In this document: positions 1 to 9,719 of the stretch, piece after piece
Layout: each line of letters starts with the position of its first letter
How positions within the stretch are numbered: the stretch's first letter is position 1
DNA from: Symsagittifera roscoffensis
Taxonomy: Eukaryota > Xenacoelomorpha > Acoela > Convolutidae
Direction of reading: 5' to 3'
DNA: 64,000 nt
Assembly: GCF_963678635.1 (NCBI RefSeq)
Contig: NC_087066.1
Location: 52,282,312-52,346,311, forward strand
Program-made: the position numbers and the translations under genes
The notes under the pieces: model-generated
Told to the model about the DNA's origin: nothing
Databases searched by the model: none
The model's input: only the letters and a program-made list of their open reading frames with translations

Positions 1-680
1 GTGAATTGAGAGCTATATAATTGATATATAAGTTAATTAAGTCCTTAATCTCGAAAAATCTATATTTCACTTCCAAAGTTCGGAAAAAGTTACAAGCCCC
101 ATGCGTTTTAGCTAAGAGACCAAAAAAGTCTTTCTTCATTTCGGAGCAGTCACAGCGCATCATTAGGCTATTAACCAGCTTGGAGTTTTATGATTTCGGT
201 CTATACACTCCTCAATTGCAAAGAGATTATAATTTTTCAACACTGAAATTACGAATCAATTTGTAAACCAAATGCGTTTCCTCTGGGAAGTCAAAAAGGA
301 TTTAAATCATTTTGGAGCAATCCACAACCATTACCGAATTATGAAATTATTTTTGCACCTTGTAGTCATTGGTCGAAGAAGTCCTTCTTTTCAATAATTT
401 TCGGATCACTTCTAATTTCGTGGAAGAACTACGTAATCATAAAAAAAAGTTACAAGTTACTCAAGCGATGGTGAAATGGTGAATGTACTGTTGGCGCGTT
501 CCGCTGCATCTTACGCTCAAAAATTAGAAAAAACTTCAAGGCCTATGCGGGTTCACTAAGCGACCAAAAAAGCCGTTTTATCTTTTCGGAGCAGTCATAG
601 TCGATATTAAGTGTCTCCAACCACCTTGACTTTTTGTGGTTTTGGTCTACACTTTTTACTAATATATAATCCGAAAAAAA
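1..680. repeat. Degenerate ~125-bp direct repeats
   Basis: No gene is visible. Three diverged copies of one unit follow each other at about 95-215, 260-385 and 535-655. Each has a 'gaccaaaaaagtc'-like core, then 'cggagcagtca' or a close variant, then a T/G-rich tail such as 'ttcggtctatacactc'. Copies 1 and 3 are the clearest pair. The open frames here are AT-biased and lack splice context, so I do not call them genes. Confidence 0.5.
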
Positions 681-724
681 TTATTGCAGCTAAGTTATTG
701 GTATTGTGGATTTGTGACACACTC

Positions 725-1059
725 TCAGGGCACTTGTGAAGTTTTCTGGCGTATCGATGTACAAGGGGAAGATTTGCAAACTTCGAACTCGCTGGGGAAA
801 TCACCAACTGAAAGTGCGCATTCGCATAATTGGACTAGGTCATCAAAGTCTTCCGCCTTTGCATTTTTCTCAGTTATCCAACGGGGCTGCTCAAGACTCC
901 TTCTTTCAACAATGCTTTCATTTTCCCGGTTAACAAAAAGGTACACTTTGAAGCCTCAGCACACACATCCTCTGCAATTCTGGTGACTTTAACTGTACAG
1001 AGCACCATGTCTTTCAACAGGAGCACGGCAATCAGCCCTGTTTCTGCTTGATTCGCCAT
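725..1059 (-). pseudogene. Decayed coding remnant, copy A (unrecognised)
   Basis: On the minus strand an open frame starts with ATG at 1059 (residues MANQAETG). It uses balanced, coding-like codons to about 880 and then reads into a stop. The sequence continues convincingly in the next frame (725-946) with the segment 'PRWITEKNAKAEDFDDLVQL'. That segment recurs almost unchanged about 590 bp further on (1351-1473). This is best explained as a gene or retroelement fragment with a frameshift. The pattern 'LPRW ... F-DLV' faintly recalls the region after the gag core of BEL/Pao elements, but that is inference and weak. No zinc knuckle, catalytic motif or splice pair was found. Confidence 0.4.
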
Positions 1060-1350
1060 GTAAAATATATAACAGATACAAAAAAAAAACAAAAATTAAG
1101 TACAGCGCTTATATAAAACAAAAATTGATGTAAGGAATTAAAACAGAGGCAATACAATAAGCAGTTCTCGCAAAAAAACTTAAACCAATGTCTTACAATG
1201 TTATAAATGAAAATATGACCCGTCAATAAATAATTGGTTTGCGTGCATTTGTTTTCTACTCAAAACCATCAAATTTTATATCCCTTAACTGGGAATATTT
1301 CATTTCAAGCTGAGCTGCTCTAATGTTTAACACTCAAAACAGGCAACAAG

Positions 1351-1952
1351 AGGGGAAGATTTCCAAACTTCGAACTCGCTGCTGAAATGACCAACTGGAA
1401 GTACGCATTCGCATAATTGGACTAGGTCATCAAAGTCTTCCGCCTTTGCATTTTTCTCAGTTATCCAACGAGGTAGCAGCTTCCACACTTGGATACAAAA
1501 AAAGTTTCACCAATCAAGCTTTCTTTGAGGTTCATCGGGAAAAAGTCAAGAAAGGGCAGGAAAACGGTCTTTCAGACTTGGTCAAAAGCCGATGAGGCTA
1601 TGGGAGGTCTGCCTCTTCGGCCCTCCATCTCAACATTACAAAGCTTTGCAGCGTCAGAGTAAATTTTTTTGCAGAGGCCACTGCCTTCATCGCGTCTTTC
1701 AGGTTGACGCAAGTTCCGAATGTGATTTATCGACTGAGGCAGATCTAGCGAAGGTCCCTGAAGAGCAGTGCTGTTAGCTTTAGCCGCTGACAGCTTGTGT
1801 TTCACTGTCATCAGTGCAGTCAGAAATTCTGATGGCAACATGCTAGCCAGAGAAGCACAGCAAAAGCGGCAGTAAATTCCCTCTTGGATCATGGAGAAGG
1901 TCAGGTGTTGGGGCCAAATGTTCGCTTTTCTAAGATAATCGAGTCTATACAA
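1351..1952 (-). pseudogene. Decayed coding remnant, copy B (unrecognised)
   Basis: The minus strand carries an open frame (1952 down to 1572) with residues such as 'MIQEGIYCRFCCASLASM'. A second overlapping frame (VNLKDAMKAVASAKK...) has better codon character in its lower half, which suggests a frameshift near 1700. Further down, 1490-1351 reads WKLLPRW..., the duplicate of the segment in copy A; the two copies differ at a handful of residues. It is a fragment of unknown origin, broken by stops around 1575-1490. It may belong to the same former gene as 725-1059. Confidence 0.4.
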
Positions 1953-1959
1953 ATACAGC

Positions 1960-2540
1960 CGATTCTTTTTACCAAAAGTAAACGGATTTTAGTGCCACAA
2001 TAATCAATTTCCTTGTGTATAAAACATTTGTACATCTCTATATAGTCTGTATATAATTTGATTATAATATATAGAGAAACTGCACAAAAACCAACCTGTA
2101 ACAAATACGTAGGTAATCTGTATAAAAACTGTAGATAAGCTGTATACAATTTTCATAAAATCTGTATAAAATTGATTATTTTAGCTAAAAACTATAAGGA
2201 GGGTGGTAACAATTTCAGTTTTGACCATCCGAAACCTAAATTAAAAAAAGTTCACAATGTTTATTTACATTTTGTGAGCAGGATAATCTTGTGAGCAAAT
2301 CTTCCTCGGTGTTGTGGTGAGCGGAATTCACTTGAGGAGAAGTGTTTACCACAAACTACAAATTTAAAGGGATCTTTTAAGATTTGAATTCCAGCGGTAA
2401 CAAAAGTGTTCTTGTGCTAACTTTCTTCACAATTAATAAGTAAAATCAACGTTTTCAGCGAAATTTTGTGAAAAAATTCATAAACAAAAATCTTTCAATA
2501 TGTGATTTTTAATATGGCCCTAATTTTAGTTGCATAGTTG
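1960..2540. other. No gene seen
   Basis: AT-rich sequence with many short 'tctgtataa' and 'ctgtagataa' variants at 2040-2170, which may be a degenerate short tandem repeat. Nothing else was recognised. Confidence 0.4.
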
Positions 2541-2995
2541 CAACGACTGGCAAGCGGGGAGAAAGCAGATCGGAACCAACTTTCAGGAGGAATGTTTGCT
2601 CTCAAAAAAATGAGGAGAGCTAGAGACGATTAGCAAACCAGAAAGCTGGACGGAACCAGTTTTCAAGATATTTGCTCCAATGAACCATCTTGGAAAGCTA
2701 CAGGCGACTAGCAGGCAGGAGAAAAGCTGAACGGAACCAAATTTCAAGAGGAATGTTGCTCCTATGATCAAATGTAGAAAGCTGAACAACTAGCATACGG
2801 CAAAAAAGCCAGATTGAGCCAACTTTGAAGACGTAACTACGCTCATACGAACAAATGAGGAAAGCTAGAGAGGACTGGCAAGCAAAAAAGATGGACGGAA
2901 ACAAATTTCAAGAGAAGTGTTTTTTCCTACGAACAAACGAGGAAAACTAGAGACGACTAGCAATCGGAGAAAGACTGGATGATGCCCACTTATAG
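2541..2995. repeat. Degenerate ~85-100 bp tandem array
   Basis: About five imperfect units in a row. Each contains, in order, 'ggcaagc...gagaaagc', 'ggacggaaccaa', 'tttcaagaggaatg', 'ctcc(t)acgaacaaa' and 'gaggaaagctagagacgact'. Units are clearest at 2543-2640, 2700-2780 and 2860-2960. The block is purine-rich on the plus strand, unlike its flanks. Reverse-strand open frames are by-products of the repeat. Confidence 0.75.
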
Positions 2996-2999
2996 GATG

Positions 3000-5150
3000 A
3001 GAGATTGACCTGTTGAAGAAACTAGAAATGCTGGAAGGCGACCAGCGTAAAGATCGAAGCAAGCTTTGAAATAAAATATTGCAAAATAAAACTAACATAA
3101 TCTTCGATAGTTTGAACGTATCTCGTTGAAGTAGTGGTTGTAATTAATTGTAGTCTTTGTCGTACGATGCCGTAGCATCGCGCCGTACCTGATGACACTC
3201 CGCCTTTCCTATATGAAAAGTATTGTGAGTGATATTTGCCTAAAAGTTTAAAGCTCTTCTTGCTTTTATTCAAGGAATAGTTAAGTGAACTTTTTGTTGA
3301 ACCTAAATCAAGCCGATACAAAAATTGTTCGCGAGTTGTAAAACAACCAGAAACTTTACTTGACAATTTCTGGAATTAAATGCACCGTTACTGAGTAATG
3401 AGAGTTCGTGAAAATTTTGATATGAAATTCTTTTTTATACGGTTTGTGTAAGAAAAAAGTTGTTAGTACTTACAGCGCTTTTTGAAGCTTTCCTTTAATT
3501 TGAACTAAATTGGATGTTAATAGAGGAGAACATTTTGTTGTGCTGTAGTTTTCCTTAAAGCCTAATAAAAAATAGAATAATAATCATAAAAAAAACATTA
3601 TTCAAAGAAAGCAAAAGCATAAAAAAGCAAAAGCAAAAACAATGTTAAACAAGGATAGACGGTTTTTGTTCAAGTAGCCAAAAATGTTCCGACTATTGTC
3701 TCAACAAAAATACATTTTTGTTTTCAAGTTAGTGTCGTTTTTTTTGTGTGGACGAAAAAATAGAACTTAGGCATATCCTACATTCATAGTCAAATAGGCC
3801 AATTGGAACACATTTTTTGTAAAAAAAATACCAAACAAAACGAAAATTTAAAAAAAAATTAAATTTTCAGTTTTTGAAAATTTTGAATCCCAAAACAACC
3901 CAAATTTTAACTTTGCGCTAGTAAAACTAAATTTTAACGGCTTAAATTAAGCGTAAGTAAGCTAAGAAAGATTCTATTTTCGACTCCGAGAAAATTTTTT
4001 TGAAATTTTTCATGTTGTTCGAGTCAGGACTGATAGCGCTTTAAATGATATATATATCAACCCAATCCGATAAATTATTTGTGGTACCTGATTTTGTGTG
4101 GAAAACAAAAAAAACTAAAACACCCGAATACAAAATTCGTTCCTATTTTCAATGGTCAGAACAAAAACTGAAACATAACCGAATACAAAGTTCCTCCGCG
4201 TTTTTCAAATGTTCCGAACAAAAAGTTTGAGCCCAGACCCTCCAGTAAACTAATTCGGCCTTAAGTGTGGTATTAAACTAAATTCTGTTTTCTCATTCTC
4301 AGACTCAAATGATATAAGATCGGAAGATTAAAAATAGTTTTATGTAAATATCAATTGCTATCTAATTTTCCATGAAAGATGCTACTGAGTTTGGTCTTAT
4401 TGCAACTATTTAGAATTATAGATAATCTTGAATTCTGTACGATTTAGCTACTATCTATTGAAAATAATTCAAGTGTTTATTTTACCGGGATACAGTAGTG
4501 TCAAAGGAAAGCAGGTTGCCTGGAATAGGGTACTTAAATTTGAACCTGATGATGATTAGTGAGAACTTCGCGATATCTCAATCAACTGATGCTGAGGTTG
4601 TTTGAGTTAAGAATGTGGTTTGAATTGGTTTCGATAGAGCGGCCAATTTTTTTATACTGGTCTGAATTGCGATTGATTTAAATTCATCTACCAATTAGAA
4701 TAACCTCATTTTTTCCAGATTGATATGGCGACCCGTGTGACACACCAAAAGGAAAACTCCAAGGAAAACTATGAAACCTAGTCACTAATTTCCACGTCAA
4801 GGGCTTTCGCGATCGGGTGACTGACAGACTATCGGGTCTACTAGTTTCGGCCATGATGAGTAGGTTTATTATCAAAAGCGGATCTTGTATGATATTATGC
4901 CAAGGACCGAAGACAAAATTAGCCGAAAGTCAATTTTTAAAAAGAAATAATTGACATTCAGTTAAAATGAATTAAATGAAGCAATATTTTGCTTCTTTCA
5001 CTACGAAACCCTTGAAATGTAAAATTTGTCCCAATTTTGCGGCGGTCAATGACAATTTGAAAATTTTGCATATTTCTGTCGTTTTTATATTCGGCCAATA
5101 TCAATATCCCAGTCCCTGGAATGTTTACTTTCTTTCCAAATTTTAGATTA
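3000..5150. other. No confident gene
   Basis: Mostly AT-rich. The less AT-rich patch at 4715-4940 contains a good acceptor-like site ('ttttttccag' ending at about 4720). It is followed by short open frames on both strands, but no frame is clearly the coding one. The patch 3595-3650 is a degenerate 'aaaagcaaaagc' simple repeat. Confidence 0.4.
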
Positions 5151-5176
5151 TTGAAATCTGATTGGCTGATTTTTAT

Positions 5177-5551
5177 TTTCGCGCATTCGGTCCTTCGCGT
5201 ATGAGGGATTCCACCTGTCGTAATGATTAAGGCAACATGAGGCTGGGGGGGGGGGGGGGGGCGACTCGTGCCAAATATCTTGGATTGATATCATACCATC
5301 CATAATTAACGAGTACAAGCTTTTCAAACGATTAAATTTGATTCGCTGTTTTTTCCCGCTTGTGTTTGCGACATTCATTTTACCTGAGTTTAAAACTTTA
5401 ATGTTGTGCTGAATTAGGCGGGCAAGGGTATTTTATCTGGAGTAAATAATATAATCTCTTACTCAAATGGACATTACTTTATACTGTAGCAAAGAACTGC
5501 CATTCTGATTGGGTACTATTCTCATGCGCGAAGGACCGAATGCGAGCAGGT
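5177..5551. repeat. Inverted repeat, ~27-bp arms
   Basis: The left arm near 5181-5207 ('gcattcggtccttcgcg' core) is the reverse complement of the right arm at about 5524-5551 ('cgcgaaggaccgaatgc'). Outside each arm lies 'tctgattgg'. The arrangement suggests a small TIR element of about 370 bp. A G-run at 5245-5261 lies inside it. Confidence 0.5.
5245..5261 (+). repeat. Poly-G tract
   Basis: An uninterrupted run of about 17 G. The C-runs at 17587-17607, 21794-21808 and 59846-59862 are similar mononucleotide tracts; two of those lie just inside MITE termini. Confidence 0.9.
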
Positions 5552-5743
5552 TCTCAAGCAATGAATGGCTTTCAAACTCCTAAACTGACTGTTTGTATAG
5601 CTTATTTCCTTCGAATTAGTAAATTCTGATTGGCTTATTTTCGCGCTCTTCCTAATTCCGATTTGAAGTTCGAGATCGGCTGAAGTCAAACGTTTCACCT
5701 TTTTTACGTCACCGTAATGCTTTCACTGTAAGAATCATTTCAG

Positions 5744-7185
5744 GAAAACTACACCGGAGCGCGGCCTTAAGTCACGTGGAAAGAATTGTCAAGAAGCAGC
5801 AACTCGAGTTTTCTCGTTGTCTGAGCACCGAGTCTGTAGCCCTAGATGAAGTGTTCAGCTCACAAAACCGACTCAGAGTTACTAATTTGCTACAGGATAG
5901 ACTAGTTACGATTAGAGAGCAGAAGAAGAAGAAGAAGAAGAAGAAATTGGACGATGTGAGTCTACGAACAAGAGTGAGTGCTGTTTTGGTGCCATTTTGT
6001 AGTGTGGAAGACCAGCCTGCTTTGTTGTTCACTCGCAGATCGTCCAAACTAATCTCTCACAGAGGTGAAATCAGGTTAGGTCAATTTTTGAAAAATAGTT
6101 TCGTAAAAACATGAGGATTGCGTGGAAATCGATGTTAAGTATTAATCAGCGAACTGAGCTGTCCCTTAGATGGTGGTTTTTTTTCAGGCAAAAATTTGTG
6201 ATTATGTAGCAATTGCTGTCTGTTGGCTCTGTTTAATTTATCTATTTATCAAAATTTCTTTATATGGGTTGGTTTTTGTTATTAAATTATCAAACCACAA
6301 TAGATTCTTGAAATTCAATGAGCATTAAGCTGCTATGTTTCTTGTCTGAATTCGAAAGTTGAGAATTTTCGAATTGTTAATTAAAAAATCAGTCAAATTT
6401 GTTTCGAGTTTCCCCGGAGGCATTGCAGACGATGCCGATGACGGAGATCTCGTTCAAACTGCAGTGCGAGAGACTTGCGAGGAACTCGGAGTGAGGGATA
6501 AGCACATAGACGTCTGGGGAGAGTTCTGTCTTCCCCCTAATGCGCCGCTAGGCAGGGGTAAATATCTGGCCACCCCCGTGATTGCACATATGGGCGATAG
6601 CGAGAGTCTTCTGAAGGATATGAGACCAAACGCTGACGAGGTCGAGAAAGTTCACTTTGGTAATTTCTCAAGCTTATGTCGTAATTGACGTAACAATTAC
6701 GAATGACTCGAAATTAATTATACCTGTTTCTTTGAAAAAAATGAAGCTTTTAAGGCTGTTTCACAAGTACGCAGTCTGAAGTTTGATCAACCTAATTTTA
6801 TTATTACTGTTGCCTCGACATGCTTTTTTATCAGATAGTTTTTCCAAAATTTTCTCAAAGCTTGACTGTTTGATATTATGGATGACTTATAGATTATCAA
6901 TTAGTTTGTATTTCAGTAGCCTTGAAGGATTTGTGCGACCTCAATCAACAGAATTACACTGTGCACAAGGCATGGAGACAGAACCCCCTCTTTGACAAAT
7001 ACTACAGTCCTCTCTTCACGCCTCGAACTCTCCCCTTAGACAACCAGAATAGCCAATCAGAGAACAGCATCCACATTTTCGGATTGACAGCACTCATAGT
7101 ATGCGTAACGTTGCCTCTTCTGTATCCTCGCTTCAAGCATAAAGTGCAATTGATAGAGGACAAAAAGGCGTTCTCTTTTATTTGA
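5744..7185 (+). CDS. NUDT8: NUDT8-like coenzyme A diphosphatase (3 exons, 5' end missing)
   Basis: A Nudix hydrolase of the CoA-diphosphatase group, predicted to cleave CoA and its esters; family members act in mitochondria or peroxisomes. The exons are 5744-6074, 6409-6659 and 6917-7185. Introns are phase 2 (ATCAG|GTTAGG ... GTTTCGAG|TTTCC) and phase 1 (CACTTTG|GTAATT ... TTTCAG|TAGCC). The joined reading gives 'SAVLVPF', then 'SHRGEISFPGG', then the Nudix box ending 'AVRETCEELGV'. This is the family pattern of a GG start and a REtxEELG helix with the catalytic glutamates present. The C-terminal 'FGLTA' matches the conserved WGLTA stretch. TGA ends at 7185. No in-frame ATG lies in the first exon, and its acceptor (CATTTCAG at 5743) implies an upstream exon that I did not find. 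Exon 1 carries eight lysine codons (5923-5946). The C-terminal region after FGLTA is unusually hydrophobic. Confidence 0.85.
5923..5946 (+). repeat. (AAG)n repeat coding eight lysines
   Basis: A trinucleotide run inside the first NUDT8-like exon, in frame, reading Gln then eight Lys then Leu-Asp-Asp. It lies in the variable linker before the first beta strand of the Nudix fold and keeps the frame open. Confidence 0.85.
6290..6408. repeat. Dispersed repeat fragment ending at the NUDT8 intron acceptor
   Basis: The block 'tgaattcgaaagttgagaat' and its flanks match a dispersed family also seen at about 9880-10080, 26020-26260, 27190-27440, 50520-50830, 51440-51660 and 63470-63780. The copy runs to within a few tens of bases of the splice acceptor at 6408. 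Confidence 0.55.
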
Positions 7186-9480
7186 CGGAGGAATTTAAAA
7201 CTGAACTAAATTTCGATAAATTGCCAAAAAGACATTTATTGAATATACTTGTTTCGAATATTTCAAGTTAAAATTGAGCTAACAGTAGATGTAGATTCAT
7301 CATTTCTTTTTTCGAAACTGGAATTTAGACGACCCATTTTAACTTATTGAACGCATTCGACGTTATTTTTATGTATATCAAATAGCTAACTCCATAATTG
7401 TTTGTGTATGGCAATGTCCGTACCTCTGGTTTCAAACAACTATTCAGTTCGACAATTCTAGAGCTGCTGTATATCTCTTTAGAATGCACTATTTTTGGTT
7501 GAACGTTTCAGGTGATCGTATAGTTTTTCTTAATTTTGGTCAAAAATCCCTACTACGGATGGAATTTTTGATACTTTTTAGACAGGAATTATGTTGAAAG
7601 CCCAATTTCCAAAAAATTTTGAAAGCAAAAAATTCGTTTAATTAATTTTTTGGTTTCAAACGGTCTGACTTAGCTAGCATCTTGTTAGCTGGTCCATTTC
7701 TTTAACTCTTGTTGATTGACTCTTTTCCAACTATGGGTTTGCTATGTTTTCAGCTTACTCCTTTTTCTACAGCCTTCGAAAATTTCAATTGGGTGAGAGT
7801 TTGACCCATTTGTTTGGTTTTTCTCGAAAAGTATCTTGAAGTAACTGAGATTAAGGGTTAATAAAAAAAGGTAGCTGCAATCTCCCCTGCATAAGCATTC
7901 AGACCCTAATTTTGATAGAGAAAATTTACGTTATCAAACAACCTTTTTTTGGCATTTAATTTGTTTTCAAAAACCGAGAATTAGTATTAAATCGAAAAAA
8001 CAGCCAACCGCAATATCCCCATTATAAGCCACCAGCCCTATTTTTTAATAGAAAAAACTCAAACTAGCCATTTTTTGACATACAAGTTTGTTGTTTTCTA
8101 AGAATTTGACTTGTCTCAAAAACTAGCCTCCCCAATGGGGGTTTAAAGGTACAACCGAGAGAAATTTTTCGCTCGGTGTTTGAATCTTCCTAATGCAATT
8201 AGCCAATGCCCTAATTTTTCAAGAAGCAAAGTAATAATAGCATTCAAAAAGACAATTTAAAAATTTTTTGATTTTTTTGGGAATAAAGTTTCGAAAAAGT
8301 CAAATTTTTGAAAAGGTGGCGACAATTTTCCCGGCAGAATCAACTGCGCCCTAATTTTGTAGAAAAATTGTTACAAAAACTCAAAACTTCGACTTTTCAA
8401 TTGTTTTTTTGAAGCATTTTTCTCCAAAATTGCCCCGCCAAATTTAATAGGTTCAATTGAAAAAAAATGTTGCAACATTCTTTCATGCTTAAACGGTGAC
8501 AACGCATTTTGTGAAAGCACGCTATGGACGGTTTTTGAAAAATATACACTTCTCTTGACACTAACCTGCCAAAACTGACATCTTTTTCAATTGACAAACT
8601 TGTATTAGGAATATCCCCAACATAAGCGGCTAAACTCTTATTTCAGTAACGAAACCACCAAACTGAGCTTCTAGTTAGAGGTTTGTCAAAAGTAATACAT
8701 TGACTAACATTATATTAACAGTACTTAACTTTTTTCTGACACAAACTTGAATTGTCTTGGGAGCAATAAATTTTCTCGTGTTTTATAGAGGTCTTTGAAA
8801 GCTTATTTTTCTAAAGTGTCAATAAACGTAGTCAAGACAATTTTAACATTTAAGTCGTGATAAATTTTTTGTCTTGTTTTTGGGAAGGCGATTGAAAAAT
8901 TCGATTGAAAAATTCCTAACTTTCCTTTTGGTGTTTTTTTTCTAATTCGTTTGCCTAGTTTTTCTTGCTTTGATTTTTTTTGTAATTTTTAGGATTCTTA
9001 AAATATTCAGACTGATAAGCAAATTTAAACTTGCGCACTTAAGTGAGGTAGTGTTGTAGAATGACTATTCTTTTTTATTCTAACAGCCCCAAATATTGGT
9101 GCCACTTTTTGGGGCATCATTGCAGCTTTTTGATAACATGCGCTGTGACATTCGATTAGTTATAAGTCAGCGCTGTTAATGCAGTTCTCGTTGTACAAAT
9201 GAACCGAAAAAATTGTTTGTTTCAATTATCAGTACGATAAAAAAAAGTCATTTTCAGAAATTTTCGAACTCGATATATCAATTTTTTGAAATGCCTAATT
9301 TAAACCAATTTTGGCTTCATGCTTTCGAATTTACTACTGGCGAAGTTAGCGTGGATGCGTTTCGTCTGTTATATTTCAAAGTATTGCATGCCAAAATGTA
9401 TCTGTTTGTATTTGTTGCCACTTTTGCTGCAGTGCATTGGCAATTTATTAGCATATGTAGCTGCTTAATGCGTGACTAGT
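7186..9480. repeat. Gene-free stretch with degenerate ~130-bp repeats
   Basis: No gene recognised. From about 7790 to 8640 a motif of the type '...ccctaattttt-agaaaa...', followed by 'caaaaact' or similar, recurs about five times at irregular spacing of 110-180 bp (near 7905, 8035, 8205, 8345 and 8635). A related copy lies near 11370-11400. The open frame at 9288-9479 has no homology that I recognise. Confidence 0.45.
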
Positions 9481-9494
9481 GTTTTTGGGTTGTT

Positions 9495-9570
9495 AAGATT
9501 TTGGCCAAGCGGGCAGGGAGTGAAATTCCAAATCTCGATGTCGCAGGTTCTGGTCCGATACGTAGCAAAG
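9495..9570 (+). repeat. Possible tRNA-derived fragment (degenerate)
   Basis: The segment holds 'tggccaagcgg', a good match to a tRNA A box (TRGYNNARNGG). About 50 nt downstream lies 'ggttctggtcc', a poor B-box match. No cloverleaf can be drawn. It could be a decayed tRNA or tRNA-derived SINE head, or chance. Confidence 0.3.
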
Positions 9571-9719
9571 TTTTGCTAATTCGAGGCTTAATTCTTTTTT
9601 TTCATCTTATAAAGCTGCTTTTTTGTCGTGTTATTGCAAGTGTTTGCGAAGCGCAGCTTGCCTTTGTGAAGAAATTTATTAACTGTTTGGTTTTAGTTTT
9701 AATTGTTTCTGCGTCTTGA

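Noticed and set aside
4715-4940. Possible exon after a strong TTTTTTCCAG acceptor, with open frames on both strands
   Set aside because: The plus frame reaches a stop in 20 codons, another plus frame and a minus frame are equally open, and no donor or homolog decides between them.
9213-9719. Two plus-strand open frames of 88 and 72 codons
   Set aside because: Hydrophobic, Phe/Leu-rich composition typical of AT-rich non-coding DNA, with no splice sites or motifs.
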